A DNA stretch of 64,000 nt from Neisseria mucosa (GCF_003044445.1 NZ_POWX01000014.1:1-64000); one strand, 5' to 3'; shown: positions 1 through 8,853, counted from the stretch's first letter. Notes: generated from the letters alone by a model not told the origin. Numbers and translations: made by a program.

Positions 1-127
1 GATTACTACAACCGCGAGCGTTGCAGTTTGAAATTGAAAAAGCTGAGTCCTGTCGCATACAGAACCCAGCTTGCACAGAGCGCCTGAATAGGCTTTTATG
101 AGTGTCCAAGATTTGGGGGCCAGTTCA
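1..127 (+). mobile_element. Right end of an IS3-family insertion sequence (partial)
   Basis: Frame 1 from base 1 reads DYYNRERCSLKLKKLSPVAY and stops with TGA at 85-87. This matches the C-terminal tail of IS3-family (IS150-like) OrfB transposases, which end in a YYN.ER...LSPV.YR motif. Bases 103-127 (TGTCCAAGATTTGGGGGCC plus AGTTCA) look like the right terminal inverted repeat. The rest of the element lies outside the window, so it cannot be judged whether it is intact. The ORF is too short and open-ended for automatic calling. Confidence 0.75.
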
Positions 128-167
128 CTTTTTCAGACGACCTTTTGGATTTAATGGAGAGCCGGCT

Positions 168-1574
168 TTATTTCGTACCGTAATTGGGTTGCAGCAGGGC
201 GCAGGGTTGGCGTTCCCTGCGGCTGCGGCGGCTGCGTCCGGCGATGGTGCCGCAGGCGGCGCTGGGATCGGTTTTGTCGGCTTTTGGTGATTTGTCGCCG
301 CGCTCGTTACGTTCATTGCGTTCGCTGCGGTTGTTCCGTTCGGAACGGTTTCTGTCGCTGCCGCGGCTGCGGGTCGGGGTGGTTTGGGTGTCTGCGGCGG
401 CATCGCCGTCGGCGTCGGTTCCCCACCACTGCGGCTCGAAGCCTTCGATGCGTTCGACTGCCAAGTCGTTGCCGGTCAATTCTTTGATGGCTTCAAACAT
501 TTTTTGCTCGGTTTTGTCCATCAGGGAAATGGCAACGCCGTCCGCGCCCGCCCTGCCAGTGCGTCCGATACGGTGGACGTAGTCTTCGGGCTGGGTCGGC
601 AGTTCGTAGTTGATGACGAAGGGCAGTTCGGCGATGTCCAGTCCGCGTGCGGCGACGTCGGTGGCGACGAGGACGCGCAGGCTGCCTTCTTTGAAGGCGT
701 TGAGGGTTTCGAGGCGGCTTTGCTGGGATTTGTCGCCGTGGATGGATTGGGCGGCGAGGTTGCGGCGCACGAGGTCGCGGGTCACTTGGTCAACGCTTTG
801 TTTGGTTTTGCAGAACACGATGACTTGGTTCATCTGCAAATCGACAATCAGCCGCTCTAAAAGATTGCGTTTTTTGAGCGCGTCAACGGCGATGATGTGC
901 TGCTCGACATTGGCGCTGGTGGTGTTTTGCGCGGCGACTTCGACGATTTCGGGCGCGTTCATGAAATCTTTGGCAAGTTTGCGGATGGGCGGGGCAAAGG
1001 TTGCGGAAAAGAGTAGGGTTTGGCGTGGCTTGGGCAGCATCTGCATGATTTTGCGGATGTCGTCGATGAAACCCATATCCAACATACGGTCGGCTTCGTC
1101 GAGGACGACGATTTCGACTTTATTTAGGTTGATGTTTTTCTGTTTGACGTGGTCAAGCAGCCGGCCGACGGTGGCGACGACGATTTCGCAGCCGGCGCGC
1201 AGGTCGGCGGTTTGTTTGTCCATGTTGACGCCGCCGAAGAGGACGGTGTGCCGCAACGGCAGGTTTTTAATATAGCCCTGCACGTTTTGGTCGATTTGGT
1301 CGGCAAGTTCGCGCGTCGGGGTCAATACGAGCATACGCACGGGGTGCATCGCGGGCGAGGTACTGGAAGTGGCGTAGCGTTTGAGGCGTTCCAGGCTGGG
1401 CAGCATAAAGGCGGCGGTTTTGCCTGTGCCGGTTTGGGCGGCGGCGAGCAAGTCGTGGCCGGCGAGTGCTTTGGGGATGGCGGCGGCTTGGATGGGCGTC
1501 GGGTTTTCATAACCTTGTTCGGTCAGCGCGGAAACGATTTCGCTGCCAAGCCCGAGTGAGGCGAATGGATTCAT
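168..1574 (-). CDS. rhlE: DEAD-box ATP-dependent RNA helicase, RhlE type
   Basis: 468 residues. An ATP-driven RNA helicase probably acting in ribosome assembly or RNA turnover in the cytoplasm. The two RecA-like lobes carry the family motifs in order: Q motif near residues 20-27 (PTPIQ), Walker A AQTGTGKT near 46, PTRELA, DEAD in VLDEADRMLDMGF, SAT in FSATF, and HRIGRTGR in lobe 2. After about residue 385 comes a basic, low-complexity tail rich in R, N, S and E (SERNERNER repeats) ending RRSRRERQPCALLQPNYGTK, typical of RhlE/RNA-binding extensions. The start follows no strong Shine-Dalgarno but begins exactly at the conserved MNPFASLGL. Single gene, convergent with nothing; the IS end lies downstream. 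Confidence 0.9.
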   Translation of the reverse strand: MNPFASLGLGSEIVSALTEQGYENPTPIQAAAIPKALAGHDLLAAAQTGTGKTAAFMLPSLERLKRYATSSTSPAMHPVRMLVLTPTRELADQIDQNVQGYIKNLPLRHTVLFGGVNMDKQTADLRAGCEIVVATVGRLLDHVKQKNINLNKVEIVVLDEADRMLDMGFIDDIRKIMQMLPKPRQTLLFSATFAPPIRKLAKDFMNAPEIVEVAAQNTTSANVEQHIIAVDALKKRNLLERLIVDLQMNQVIVFCKTKQSVDQVTRDLVRRNLAAQSIHGDKSQQSRLETLNAFKEGSLRVLVATDVAARGLDIAELPFVINYELPTQPEDYVHRIGRTGRAGADGVAISLMDKTEQKMFEAIKELTGNDLAVERIEGFEPQWWGTDADGDAAADTQTTPTRSRGSDRNRSERNNRSERNERNERGDKSPKADKTDPSAACGTIAGRSRRSRRERQPCALLQPNYGTK

Positions 1575-2032
1575 GGCGGTATCTTTCTGTCCGGACGGGA
1601 TGCGGAATGCCGCATGGGGTCGTCTGAAACGGGAGGATGTTTTGATTGTGTGTTCGGTAGGATGCCGCCGGCAAAGTGTGCGGCCGGTTTACGGCAAACC
1701 GCAGAAGGGGGATGTGGTCTCTGCGGTATGGAAAGGTAAGCGCGATTATGCCATAAAACCCTTGCGCCGCCCAACGGCAGGCGGTCGGGACGTTGGGATT
1801 GGGCGGTGTCGCCGGGATGGGAAGGAAATTTTTTACATTGCCATGCCGGCGGCGTTTATGTCCCTTAAATTTTTGAAACCGCTTATCATTTCCTGACGGC
1901 ATTTACTGTCATAGTTCAAACTTATCGAAAACTTTCATATGTAAATGAAACTAAATCGTACTAATGGGACTCTGTTTTGAGACAGACGCAAATTTGCGCT
2001 GTAAACCATCAATCACAATAGGAATATACGAC
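1575..2032. other. Intergenic region between rhlE and the lipoprotein gene
   Basis: Divergent promoter region of 458 bases. Short ORFs exist on both strands but show no recognisable protein and no good ribosome site. The last 150 bases are AT-rich and should hold the promoter of the lipoprotein gene. One DUS-like core lies near 1620 (GGTCGTCTGAAACG). Nothing else was recognised. Confidence 0.5.
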
Positions 2033-2281
2033 ATGAAAACTTTATTGATCGCCGTTGCCGCTGCAAGCCTGATGCTGGGTGCCTGCTCTAGCAGCAAAAC
2101 TACTGAAGAAGCTAAAACCCCTAGCGTAAGCGTTGAAGAGGCAATCGCTCAATGTCAACAAGCTTCCGGTGCAAACCAAGACCGCGCCGTGTTCGATGCA
2201 TGTATGAAAGACAAAGGCTACCAACGCAGCGCCGCTGAAGGCGCAGCCGCAGCTGCTGCTTCTGCACCTGCCGCACAATAA
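2033..2281 (+). CDS. Small lipoprotein, alanine-rich C-terminus
   Basis: 82 residues from ATG 2033, chosen because AGGAA lies just upstream at about 2020 and the protein then starts with a clean lipoprotein signal: MKTLLIAVAAASLMLGAC, lipobox LGAC with the lipidated Cys at 18. The mature part has SSSKTTEEA, two further cysteines (SVEEAIAQCQ and FDACMKDKGY) that could form a disulfide, and ends in an Ala-rich stretch. The spacing CX..C resembles small neisserial lipoproteins of unknown role. A longer upstream extension in frame lacks a signal peptide and is unlikely. Monocistronic, with its own hairpin terminator. Confidence 0.8.
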   Translation: MKTLLIAVAAASLMLGACSSSKTTEEAKTPSVSVEEAIAQCQQASGANQDRAVFDACMKDKGYQRSAAEGAAAAAASAPAAQ

Positions 2282-2297
2282 GCACAGCTAGGAATTA

Positions 2298-2335
2298 TTG
2301 ATGTATCACCCGATCTGTTCGGGGTCATACATCAA
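2298..2335 (+). terminator. Hairpin terminator after the lipoprotein gene
   Basis: Inverted repeat TTGATGTAT / ATACATCAA with an inner stem CCCGA / TCGGG, starting 16 bases after the stop codon. Likely intrinsic terminator; no long T run follows, so the DUS hairpin at 2401 may complete termination. Confidence 0.6.
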
Positions 2336-2400
2336 CAATTTCTCGCCATGCTTGTTCCGCCTGATTCCATTCACTCCCGGAAGGTAGGGCGGGCGCAAAC

Positions 2401-2439
2401 GGAAAGGTCGTCTGAAAACTGTTTTCAGACGACCTTTCC
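2401..2439. terminator. DUS inverted-pair terminator
   Basis: Two facing copies of AAAGGTCGTCTGAAAAC form a stem between the convergent lipoprotein gene and grxB. It can terminate transcription from both sides. Confidence 0.75.
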
Positions 2440-2466
2440 GTTTGTTTTATCCGGCGGATTCGGTTA

Positions 2467-3108
2467 TTACAAGGCGCGGTCGAAATACAGCGGCACACCC
2501 GATGCTTCGCTCATGCGCAGCAGGTAGTCCATAATCTTCTGCGGCCATTCGACACCGCGCACGACGGTCAGGTTGCGCAATATCGGGAACACCAATATGT
2601 CTTCCATGCCGATTTCGCCGTTCAAGCCTGCTCCGCCTTCTGTCATCAGCGTTTCCAGTTCCGCCAAATCCCCGTTCAGCCGTTGCACATACTGACCGGT
2701 TTTGTCCAAATTGGTGGCGAAGCTGCCGATATTTTTCTCTTTTTTGTCCGTGAAATATTTCACCGCTTCTGCTGTTTCAAATTCAGGCAGCCCGATTTTC
2801 ACCACGCGCGGCTGGACGAGTTTCAGGTTGTATTCGCCCACTTTGTCCAACCATGCCTGGATTTCAGGGCGGGTTTCATCTTTCAGACGACCCTCGCGGT
2901 CAAGATAGCGGACAACGTCCAAACTCTCGCCCATAAACGAACCGTCTTCTTTTTGCAGGATGGGCACTTGTTTCGCGCCAATCATGCCGATCGGTGTCGC
3001 CTCGTCATCGTTTGCCAGCACGACTTCTTCAACGTCCGCGCCCAACAGCCCCGCTGCCATCCGCGCCCGCACGCAAAACGGGCAATGGTCGTAAACATAC
3101 AGCTTCAT
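2467..3108 (-). CDS. grxB: Glutaredoxin 2 (GST-like)
   Basis: 213 residues from ATG at 3106-3108. An earlier in-frame ATG adds 26 residues but the start MKLYVYDHCPFC is the family N-terminus and is preceded by AAGGAATATCC. The dithiol active site is CPFC (residues 9-12; E. coli Grx2 has C9-P-Y-C12). A thioredoxin-fold domain with the cis-Pro motif KQVPIL is followed by an all-helical GST-like C-terminal domain. It reduces protein disulfides and glutathione mixed disulfides in the cytoplasm. Codons for EGRLKDE are written through a DUS copy. Diverges from relA; shares a 146-bp promoter gap. Confidence 0.9.
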   Translation of the reverse strand: MKLYVYDHCPFCVRARMAAGLLGADVEEVVLANDDEATPIGMIGAKQVPILQKEDGSFMGESLDVVRYLDREGRLKDETRPEIQAWLDKVGEYNLKLVQPRVVKIGLPEFETAEAVKYFTDKKEKNIGSFATNLDKTGQYVQRLNGDLAELETLMTEGGAGLNGEIGMEDILVFPILRNLTVVRGVEWPQKIMDYLLRMSEASGVPLYFDRAL

Positions 3109-3254
3109 CGGATATTCCTTTTCAAGTTCATCAAACGGACGAACCATATCATTTAAGGTCGTCTGAAACAACCCGCTTACATACAACAGCCCGCAAATCC
3201 GCTTTACAACCTGTTACAATAAACCTGTTTTTATCGAAACGAAAAGACACCATC

Positions 3255-5468
3255 ATGACCAACACCAGCCCGATTCAAGACACGCAAAGCGCGACTCCGC
3301 AAGAATTGCGCGAATGGTTTGACAGCTACTGCGCCGCGCTGCCGGACAACGATAAAAACCTCATCGGTACCGCATGGTCGCTGGCGCAGGAACACTATCC
3401 CGCCGATGCCGTCACGCCGTATGGCGAACCGCTGCTCGACCATTTGCTCGGCGCAGCGCAGATGGTCAACGAACTCGACCTGCTCCCCGATGCCGTCGCC
3501 GCGACGCTGCTTGCCGACATTGGACGCTACGTCCCCGACTGGAATCTATTGGTTTCCGAACGCTGCAACAGCACCGTCGCCGAGCTGGTTAAAGGTGTGG
3601 ACGAAGTGCAGAAGCTAACCCATTTCGCCCGCGTCGACAGCCTGGCTACGCCCGAAGAGCGTGCGCAACAGGCCGAAACCATGCGTAAAATGCTGCTGGC
3701 GATGGTAACTGACATCCGCGTCGTGTTGATCAAACTCGCCATGCGCACCCGCACCATGCAGTTTCTCAGCGAGGTTCCCGACAGCCCCGAAAAACGCGCC
3801 GTCGCCAAAGAAACCCTCGACATCTTCGCCCCGCTCGCCAACCGTCTGGGCGTGTGGCAGCTCAAATGGCAGCTCGAAGACCTCGGCTTCCGCCATCAAG
3901 AACCCGAAAAATACCGCGAAATCGCGCTGCTTTTAGACGAAAAACGCACCGAACGCCTCGAATACATCGAAAACTTCCTCAATATCCTGCGCGGCGAACT
4001 CAAAAAATACAACGTTCATTTTGAAGTCGCCGGCCGTCCGAAACACATCTACTCCATTTACAAAAAAATGGTGAAGAAAAAACTCAGCTTCGACGGGCTG
4101 TTCGACATCCGCGCCGTGCGGATTCTGGTCGATACCGTTCCCGAGTGTTACACCACGCTGGGTATCGTCCACAGCCTCTGGCAGCCCATCCCCGGCGAGT
4201 TCGACGACTACATCGCCAACCCCAAAGGCAACGGCTATAAAAGTTTGCACACCGTTATCGTCGGCCCCGAAGACAAAGGCGTGGAAGTGCAAATCCGCAC
4301 CTTCGATATGCACCAATTCAACGAATTCGGTGTCGCCGCGCACTGGCGTTACAAAGAGGGCGGCAAGGGCGATTCCGCCTACGAACAAAAAATCGCCTGG
4401 TTGCGCCAACTCTTGGACTGGCGCGAAAACATGGCGGAAAGCGGCAAGGAAGACCTCGCCGCCGCCTTCAAAACCGAGCTTTTCAACGACACGATTTACG
4501 TCCTGACCCCGCACGGCAAAGTCCTTTCCCTGCCCACGGGCGCGACACCCATCGACTTCGCCTACGCCCTGCACAGCAGCATCGGCGACCGTTGCCGCGG
4601 CGCGAAAGTCGAAGGGCAAATCGTGCCGCTGTCCACCCCGCTCGAAAACGGACAGCGCGTCGAAATCATTACCGCCAAAGAAGGGCATCCTTCCGTCAAC
4701 TGGCTCTACGAAGGCTGGGTCAAATCCAGCAAGGCAATCGGCAAAATCCGCGCCTACATCCGTCAGCAAAACGCCGACACCGTGCGCGAAGAAGGCCGCG
4801 TCCAACTCGACAAACAGCTTGCCAAACTCACGCCCAAGCCCAACCTGCAAGAGCTTGCCGAAAACCTCGGCTACAAAAAACTCGACGACCTCTATACCGC
4901 CGTCGGACAGGGCGAAATTTCCAACCGCGCCATCCAGAAAGCCTGCGGCACGCTGAATGAACCGCCGCCCGTACCCGTCAGCGAAACCACCATCGTCAAA
5001 CAGTCCAAAATCAAAAAAGGCGGCAAAACAGGCGTCCTTATCGACGGCGAAGACGGCCTGATGACCACGCTTGCCAAATGCTGCAAACCCGCGCCGCCCG
5101 ACGATATTGTCGGCTTCGTTACCCGCGAACGCGGCATTTCGGTACACCGCAAAACCTGCCCGTCTTTCCAACACCTCGCCGAACAAGCGCCTGAGAAAGT
5201 GCTGAACGCAAGCTGGGCGGCATTGCAGGAAGGACAAGTGTTCGCCGTCGATGTCGAAATCCGCGCCCAAGACCGCTCAGGCCTTTTGCGCGACGTATCC
5301 GACGCGCTCGCCCGCCACAAACTCAACGTTACCGCCGTGCAAACCCAGTCCCGCGACTTGGAAGCCAGCATGAGGTTCACGCTGGAAGTCAAACAGGTCA
5401 ACGACCTCCCGCGCGTCCTCGCCAGCCTCGGCGACGTCAAAGGTGTCTTGAGCGTCACGCGCTTGTAA
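3255..5468 (+). CDS. relA: GTP pyrophosphokinase (ppGpp synthetase I)
   Basis: 737 residues from ATG 3255; upstream in-frame codons overlap grxB and are not credible. It makes (p)ppGpp on amino-acid starvation when bound to ribosomes. Domain order: degenerate HD domain (about 40-200), synthetase domain (about 235-370, RPKHIYSIYKK, then EFDDYIANPKGNGYKSLHT), TGS domain (about 400-465, DTIYVLTPHGKVLSLP), helical/zinc-finger region with CCKP, and C-terminal ACT domain (about 660-735). The HD metal ligands are lost (LLADIGRY where hydrolases have LLHD), and the synthetase carries EFDD, the ExDD signature of monofunctional RelA rather than RxKD of SpoT. So this is RelA, not SpoT. Followed by a DUS hairpin. 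Confidence 0.95.
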   Translation: MTNTSPIQDTQSATPQELREWFDSYCAALPDNDKNLIGTAWSLAQEHYPADAVTPYGEPLLDHLLGAAQMVNELDLLPDAVAATLLADIGRYVPDWNLLVSERCNSTVAELVKGVDEVQKLTHFARVDSLATPEERAQQAETMRKMLLAMVTDIRVVLIKLAMRTRTMQFLSEVPDSPEKRAVAKETLDIFAPLANRLGVWQLKWQLEDLGFRHQEPEKYREIALLLDEKRTERLEYIENFLNILRGELKKYNVHFEVAGRPKHIYSIYKKMVKKKLSFDGLFDIRAVRILVDTVPECYTTLGIVHSLWQPIPGEFDDYIANPKGNGYKSLHTVIVGPEDKGVEVQIRTFDMHQFNEFGVAAHWRYKEGGKGDSAYEQKIAWLRQLLDWRENMAESGKEDLAAAFKTELFNDTIYVLTPHGKVLSLPTGATPIDFAYALHSSIGDRCRGAKVEGQIVPLSTPLENGQRVEIITAKEGHPSVNWLYEGWVKSSKAIGKIRAYIRQQNADTVREEGRVQLDKQLAKLTPKPNLQELAENLGYKKLDDLYTAVGQGEISNRAIQKACGTLNEPPPVPVSETTIVKQSKIKKGGKTGVLIDGEDGLMTTLAKCCKPAPPDDIVGFVTRERGISVHRKTCPSFQHLAEQAPEKVLNASWAALQEGQVFAVDVEIRAQDRSGLLRDVSDALARHKLNVTAVQTQSRDLEASMRFTLEVKQVNDLPRVLASLGDVKGVLSVTRL

Positions 5469-5476
5469 GGTGGAAC

Positions 5477-5524
5477 AAAAGGTCGTTTGAAAAACGGATT
5501 TCAGGTTTTTCAGACGACCTTTTT
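5477..5524 (+). terminator. DUS-pair terminator after relA
   Basis: GGTCGTTTGAAAAAC (one mismatch to the DUS) faces a perfect TTTTTCAGACGACC copy, followed by T residues. Begins 8 bases after the relA stop. Confidence 0.75.
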
Positions 5525-5617
5525 ATGAGAATACTTGCGAAGATTTAGAGATTTGGCCATTCGTTGAGTTAACTGCGATCATACCTGTCGGTGCGTGAAT
5601 GACGGCGCAAGTTTTTT

Positions 5618-5724
5618 TATAGTGGATTAACTTTAAACCAGTACGGTGTTGCCTCGCCTTGCCGTACTATCTGTACTGTCTGCGGCTTCGTCGCCTTGTC
5701 CTGATTTAAAGTTAATCCACTATA
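5618..5724. repeat. Short Correia repeat enclosed element (CREE)
   Basis: 107 bp bounded by TATAGTGGATTAA and its inverted copy TTAATCCACTATA, with the internal GTACTGTCTGCGGCTTCGTC core. Short form, lacking the about 50-bp internal segment of full-length Correia elements. Lies between convergent relA and adhP. Confidence 0.9.
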
Positions 5725-5742
5725 TTTTCATGCCGATAAATT

Positions 5743-5787
5743 AAAGGTCGTCTGAAACCCCAAAACAAGGTTTCAGACGACCTTTTT
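5743..5787. terminator. DUS-pair terminator of adhP
   Basis: Facing AAAGGTCGTCTGAAACC copies with a 14-base loop, 20 bases beyond the adhP stop; terminates adhP on the minus strand. Confidence 0.75.
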
Positions 5788-5807
5788 AGTCAACTGCCCA
5801 CATCAAA

Positions 5808-6851
5808 TTAATGATGACCGCAGCCGCATTCTTTTTTCATGTCGATAACCATGCGACCGGTGATTTTGCCTTCGCGCATTTCTTGGAAGATTGCCGGAGC
5901 TTCGTCCAAGGCGCGCAGTTGGACTTTCGGTACCACCAAGCCTTCTGCGCCGAATTGGAAGGCTTCTTCCAAGTCTTTGCGCGTGCCGACCAGCGAGCCG
6001 ACCACTTCGATGCCGTCCAAGACCAGACGCGGGATGGACAAGTCCATAGATTCGGGCGGCAGACCGATGGCAACGACGCGGCCGCCAGCGCGGACGCAGT
6101 CTACGGCAGAGTTGAACGCGGCGGCGGATACGGCGGTAACAACGGCTGCGTGTGCACCGCCGGTTTTTTCCTGAATCACTTTGGCAGCGTCTTCTTTAGC
6201 TGCATTAATCACCAAATCTGCGCCGCTTTCTTTAGCGAATGCCAGTTTTTCATCGTTGATGTCGATGGCGACGACGTGTGCGCCGAATACTTTTTTCGCG
6301 TATTGGACACCCAAGTTGCCCAAACCGCCCGCGCCGTAAACGGCAATCCATTGTCCCGGACGCACGCCGGAAACTTTCACGCCTTTGTAAGTGGTTACGC
6401 CGGCGCAGGTAATGCTGGAGGCTTGTGCGGGATCAAGTCCGTCGGGTACTTTAACGGCGTAGTCCGCATCGACGATACAGTGGGTCGCCATGCCGCCGTC
6501 GGCGGTGTAGCCTGCGTTCAATACGGAACGGCACAAGGTTTCGCGGCCGGTATTACAGTATTCGCACGAACCGCAGCTTTGGAACAACCATGCGATGCTG
6601 ACGCGGTCGCCGACTTTCAGGGCATCCGCGCCCGGAGCGACTTCTTTGACGATGCCGATGCCTTCGTGTCCCAACACGCGCCCCGGTTTTTCGCCGTAGT
6701 CGCCTGCCGCAACGTGCAGATCGGTATGGCACACGCCGCAATATTCGACTTCAACCAACGCCTCGCCGTATTCCAACGGGCGCACTTCGCGTTCTACAAC
6801 TTCTACATCGCCCTCTACATTTTGATTCACAACAACAGCTTGCATCTTCAT
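5808..6851 (-). CDS. adhP: Zinc-dependent alcohol dehydrogenase
   Basis: 347 residues from the ATG at 6849-6851, preceded by AAGGAGAAC; the longer in-frame ORF has no ribosome site. NAD-dependent oxidation of ethanol and other primary alcohols to aldehydes. Catalytic zinc site residues are visible in CGVCHTDLH, GHEG and ITCAGVTTYK; the structural zinc lobe is complete (CGSCEYC...TLC). Rossmann motif GAGGLGNLG near 175 is followed by AIDIND, the Asp being typical of NAD preference. The C-terminus ends in an unusual Cys/His-rich KKECGCGHH tail. Divergent from the aldehyde dehydrogenase gene, giving an alcohol-to-acetate pair. Confidence 0.92.
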   Translation of the reverse strand: MKMQAVVVNQNVEGDVEVVEREVRPLEYGEALVEVEYCGVCHTDLHVAAGDYGEKPGRVLGHEGIGIVKEVAPGADALKVGDRVSIAWLFQSCGSCEYCNTGRETLCRSVLNAGYTADGGMATHCIVDADYAVKVPDGLDPAQASSITCAGVTTYKGVKVSGVRPGQWIAVYGAGGLGNLGVQYAKKVFGAHVVAIDINDEKLAFAKESGADLVINAAKEDAAKVIQEKTGGAHAAVVTAVSAAAFNSAVDCVRAGGRVVAIGLPPESMDLSIPRLVLDGIEVVGSLVGTRKDLEEAFQFGAEGLVVPKVQLRALDEAPAIFQEMREGKITGRMVIDMKKECGCGHH

Positions 6852-6896
6852 GGTGTTCTCCTTGGCATTCGTAAGAAATCCGTAAAAGGTCGGGTA

Positions 6897-6926
6897 GGAG
6901 GTAAACCCCCTGTAGAGGTAACCTCC
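6897..6926 (-). promoter_or_regulatory. Dyad-symmetric operator candidate before adhP
   Basis: GGAGGTAAAC and GGTAACCTCC form a 30-bp inverted repeat (8 of 10 positions pair), and each half itself resembles GAGGT-T-ACCTC. It lies about 10 bases downstream of the -10 of the putative adhP promoter, as expected for a repressor or MerR-like regulator site. The regulator is not identified. Confidence 0.45.
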
Positions 6927-6935
6927 CTGTAAATG

Positions 6936-6965
6936 AGAATACTCCCCTTCATTTCGCCGTGTCAA
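6936..6965 (-). promoter_or_regulatory. Putative adhP promoter
   Basis: On the minus strand TTGACA (6965-6960) and TATTCT (6941-6936) are separated by 18 bases. The -35 box is a perfect consensus. Lies 85-115 bases ahead of the adhP start. Confidence 0.5.
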
Positions 6966-7300
6966 CACCCTATCTTTTTGAAAAATAAGAAATAAAATGT
7001 TATATCATAACATTTTGCCTGCCTGAAAATATGCCCACCAAGACGCTGAAAATTTCTTACACATATCATGTAAAAAAGATCGTCTGAAAACTTTAAATAC
7101 ATTAACAAACCTGCTTCATTTTCATACGGGGCCAAGCCTTGCTGGATTGAATTTCCTATTTTAGAAAATTACATATTTGGAATTTTGAGAACGTTATCAC
7201 TTTTAATGCTTGAACTGAAAGAGAAAAAATACTATTCTATTTTCAGACGACGTTTGAGGAACGTCCAAAACCTAAGAAAGACAACTAAGGAGACAGCATC

Positions 7301-8776
7301 ATGGCAAAAGATTTAAATGTGTTTGATAAAGAGTACGGCCTCTTGATTAACGGCGTGTGGACCAAACCCGGCGCGCTTTTGGATTCATACAATCCTGCCA
7401 ACGGCGAATTGCTGGCTAAATTTACCGACGCATCCGATGCCGATGTTGATGCTGCGGTTGCCGCCGCGCAAGAAGCGTTCAAAACATGGCGCAAAACCAC
7501 CACCACCGAACGCGCTGCCATCCTCAACAAAATCGCCGATGTGATTGACGAAAACTTGGAATTGTTCGCCTTGCAGGAAACTCTGGACAACGGCAAACCC
7601 ATCCGCGAAACCCGCGCCGCCGACATCCCGCTGGCTTCCGACCATTTCCGCTACTTTGCCAGTGTAATCCGCGGCGAAGAAGGCACTGCCACCCAGCTTG
7701 ACTCCGAAGACCTGTCTATCGTTCTGCGCGAGCCTATCGGCGTGGTCGGTCAGATCATTCCGTGGAACTTCCCCTTCCTGATGGCGGCTTGGAAAATTGC
7801 GCCCGCACTCGCCGCAGGCTGTACCATCGTTATCCACCCGTCTTCCAGCACTTCGCTGAGCCTGCTGTCGTTCGCTCAAAAAATCAACCACTTGCTGCCT
7901 AAAGGCGTGTTGAACATCATCACCGGACGCGGTTCTAAATCCGGCGAATACATGCTGCACCACAAAGGCTTCAACAAACTCGCCTTTACCGGCTCGACCG
8001 AAATCGGCCGCCACATCGGCATCGCCGCTGCTGAAATGCTGATTCCCGCCACCTTGGAACTGGGCGGCAAATCTGCCAACATCTTCTTTGACGACATGCC
8101 GTTCGACAAAGCCCTCGAAGGCGCACAAAAAGGTATTTTGTTCAACCAAGGCCAAGTGTGCTGCGCCGGTTCGCGTATCTTCGTACAAGAAGGCATTTAC
8201 GACAAATTCGTCAACGCCTTGGCGGAAGAATTCAAAAAAATCAAAGTCGGTTTGCCTTGGGAAGACGACACCCAAATGGGTTCTCAAGTCAACGCCGGTC
8301 AGCTTGAAACCATTTTGAAATACGTCAAAATCGGCGAACAGGAAGGCTGCCGCATCATCACCGGCGGTAAGAAAATCGAAGGCGAATTGGGCAAAGGCGA
8401 ATTTGTCGAGCCGACCTTGATTGAAGCCGGCAGCAACAGCACCCGCGTCGCCCAAGAAGAAATCTTCGGCCCGGTTGCTACCGTGATTAAATTCAAAACC
8501 GAAGAAGAAGTCATCAAAATGGCGAATGACAGTGAATACGGCTTGGGTGGCGCAGTGTGGAGTACCGACATCAACCGCTGCCTGCGCGTTTCCAATGCGC
8601 TGGAAACCGGCCGCGTTTGGGTGAACTGCTACAACCGCCTGCCCGCAGGCGCACCGTTCGGCGGCTATAAAACTTCAGGCATCGGCCGCGAAACCCACAA
8701 AATGATGCTCGCCGCTTATACTCAGGTGAAAAACATCTACATCTCCACCCGCGAAGAGCGCGAAGGCTTCTATTGA
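7301..8776 (+). CDS. NAD(P)-dependent aldehyde dehydrogenase
   Basis: 491 residues with the strong ribosome site AAGGAG 12 bases before the ATG. It oxidises aldehydes, probably acetaldehyde formed by the divergent AdhP, to acids. ALDH superfamily hallmarks: PWNFPF near 155, catalytic Glu253 in LELGGK, and catalytic Cys287 in FNQGQVCCAGSR (equivalent of Cys302 of mammalian ALDH2). The cofactor-binding KPxExT motif is replaced by H179-P-S-S182-S-T, so both the Lys and the Glu that hold the NAD ribose are missing, which leaves coenzyme choice open. Related to the acetaldehyde dehydrogenase AldA/ExaC branch. Ends with a DUS hairpin. Confidence 0.9.
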   Translation: MAKDLNVFDKEYGLLINGVWTKPGALLDSYNPANGELLAKFTDASDADVDAAVAAAQEAFKTWRKTTTTERAAILNKIADVIDENLELFALQETLDNGKPIRETRAADIPLASDHFRYFASVIRGEEGTATQLDSEDLSIVLREPIGVVGQIIPWNFPFLMAAWKIAPALAAGCTIVIHPSSSTSLSLLSFAQKINHLLPKGVLNIITGRGSKSGEYMLHHKGFNKLAFTGSTEIGRHIGIAAAEMLIPATLELGGKSANIFFDDMPFDKALEGAQKGILFNQGQVCCAGSRIFVQEGIYDKFVNALAEEFKKIKVGLPWEDDTQMGSQVNAGQLETILKYVKIGEQEGCRIITGGKKIEGELGKGEFVEPTLIEAGSNSTRVAQEEIFGPVATVIKFKTEEEVIKMANDSEYGLGGAVWSTDINRCLRVSNALETGRVWVNCYNRLPAGAPFGGYKTSGIGRETHKMMLAAYTQVKNIYISTREEREGFY

Positions 8777-8806
8777 TTGCCAGCTGAACATCGCTTATTG
8801 ATGTAG

Positions 8807-8853
8807 AAAAAAGGTCGTCTGAAACCCGGATTCGGGTTTAGGCGACCTTTTTT
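8807..8853 (+). terminator. DUS-pair terminator after aldehyde dehydrogenase
   Basis: AAAAAAGGTCGTCTGAAACC faces GGTTTAGGCGACCTTTTTT; the second arm has decayed (AGGCGACC for AGACGACC) but the stem and T run remain. Confidence 0.7.

Noticed and set aside
168..403. Possible frameshift in the rhlE C-terminus
   Set aside because: Another minus frame is open there, but the low-complexity basic tail and the ending PNYGTK look like a natural C-terminus, so no frameshift is needed.
1573..1902. Small genes in the rhlE upstream gap
   Set aside because: Frames on both strands lack ribosome sites and any family resemblance.
3255..5468. SpoT rather than RelA
   Set aside because: The HD metal ligands are missing and the synthetase has EFDD, the RelA-type signature.
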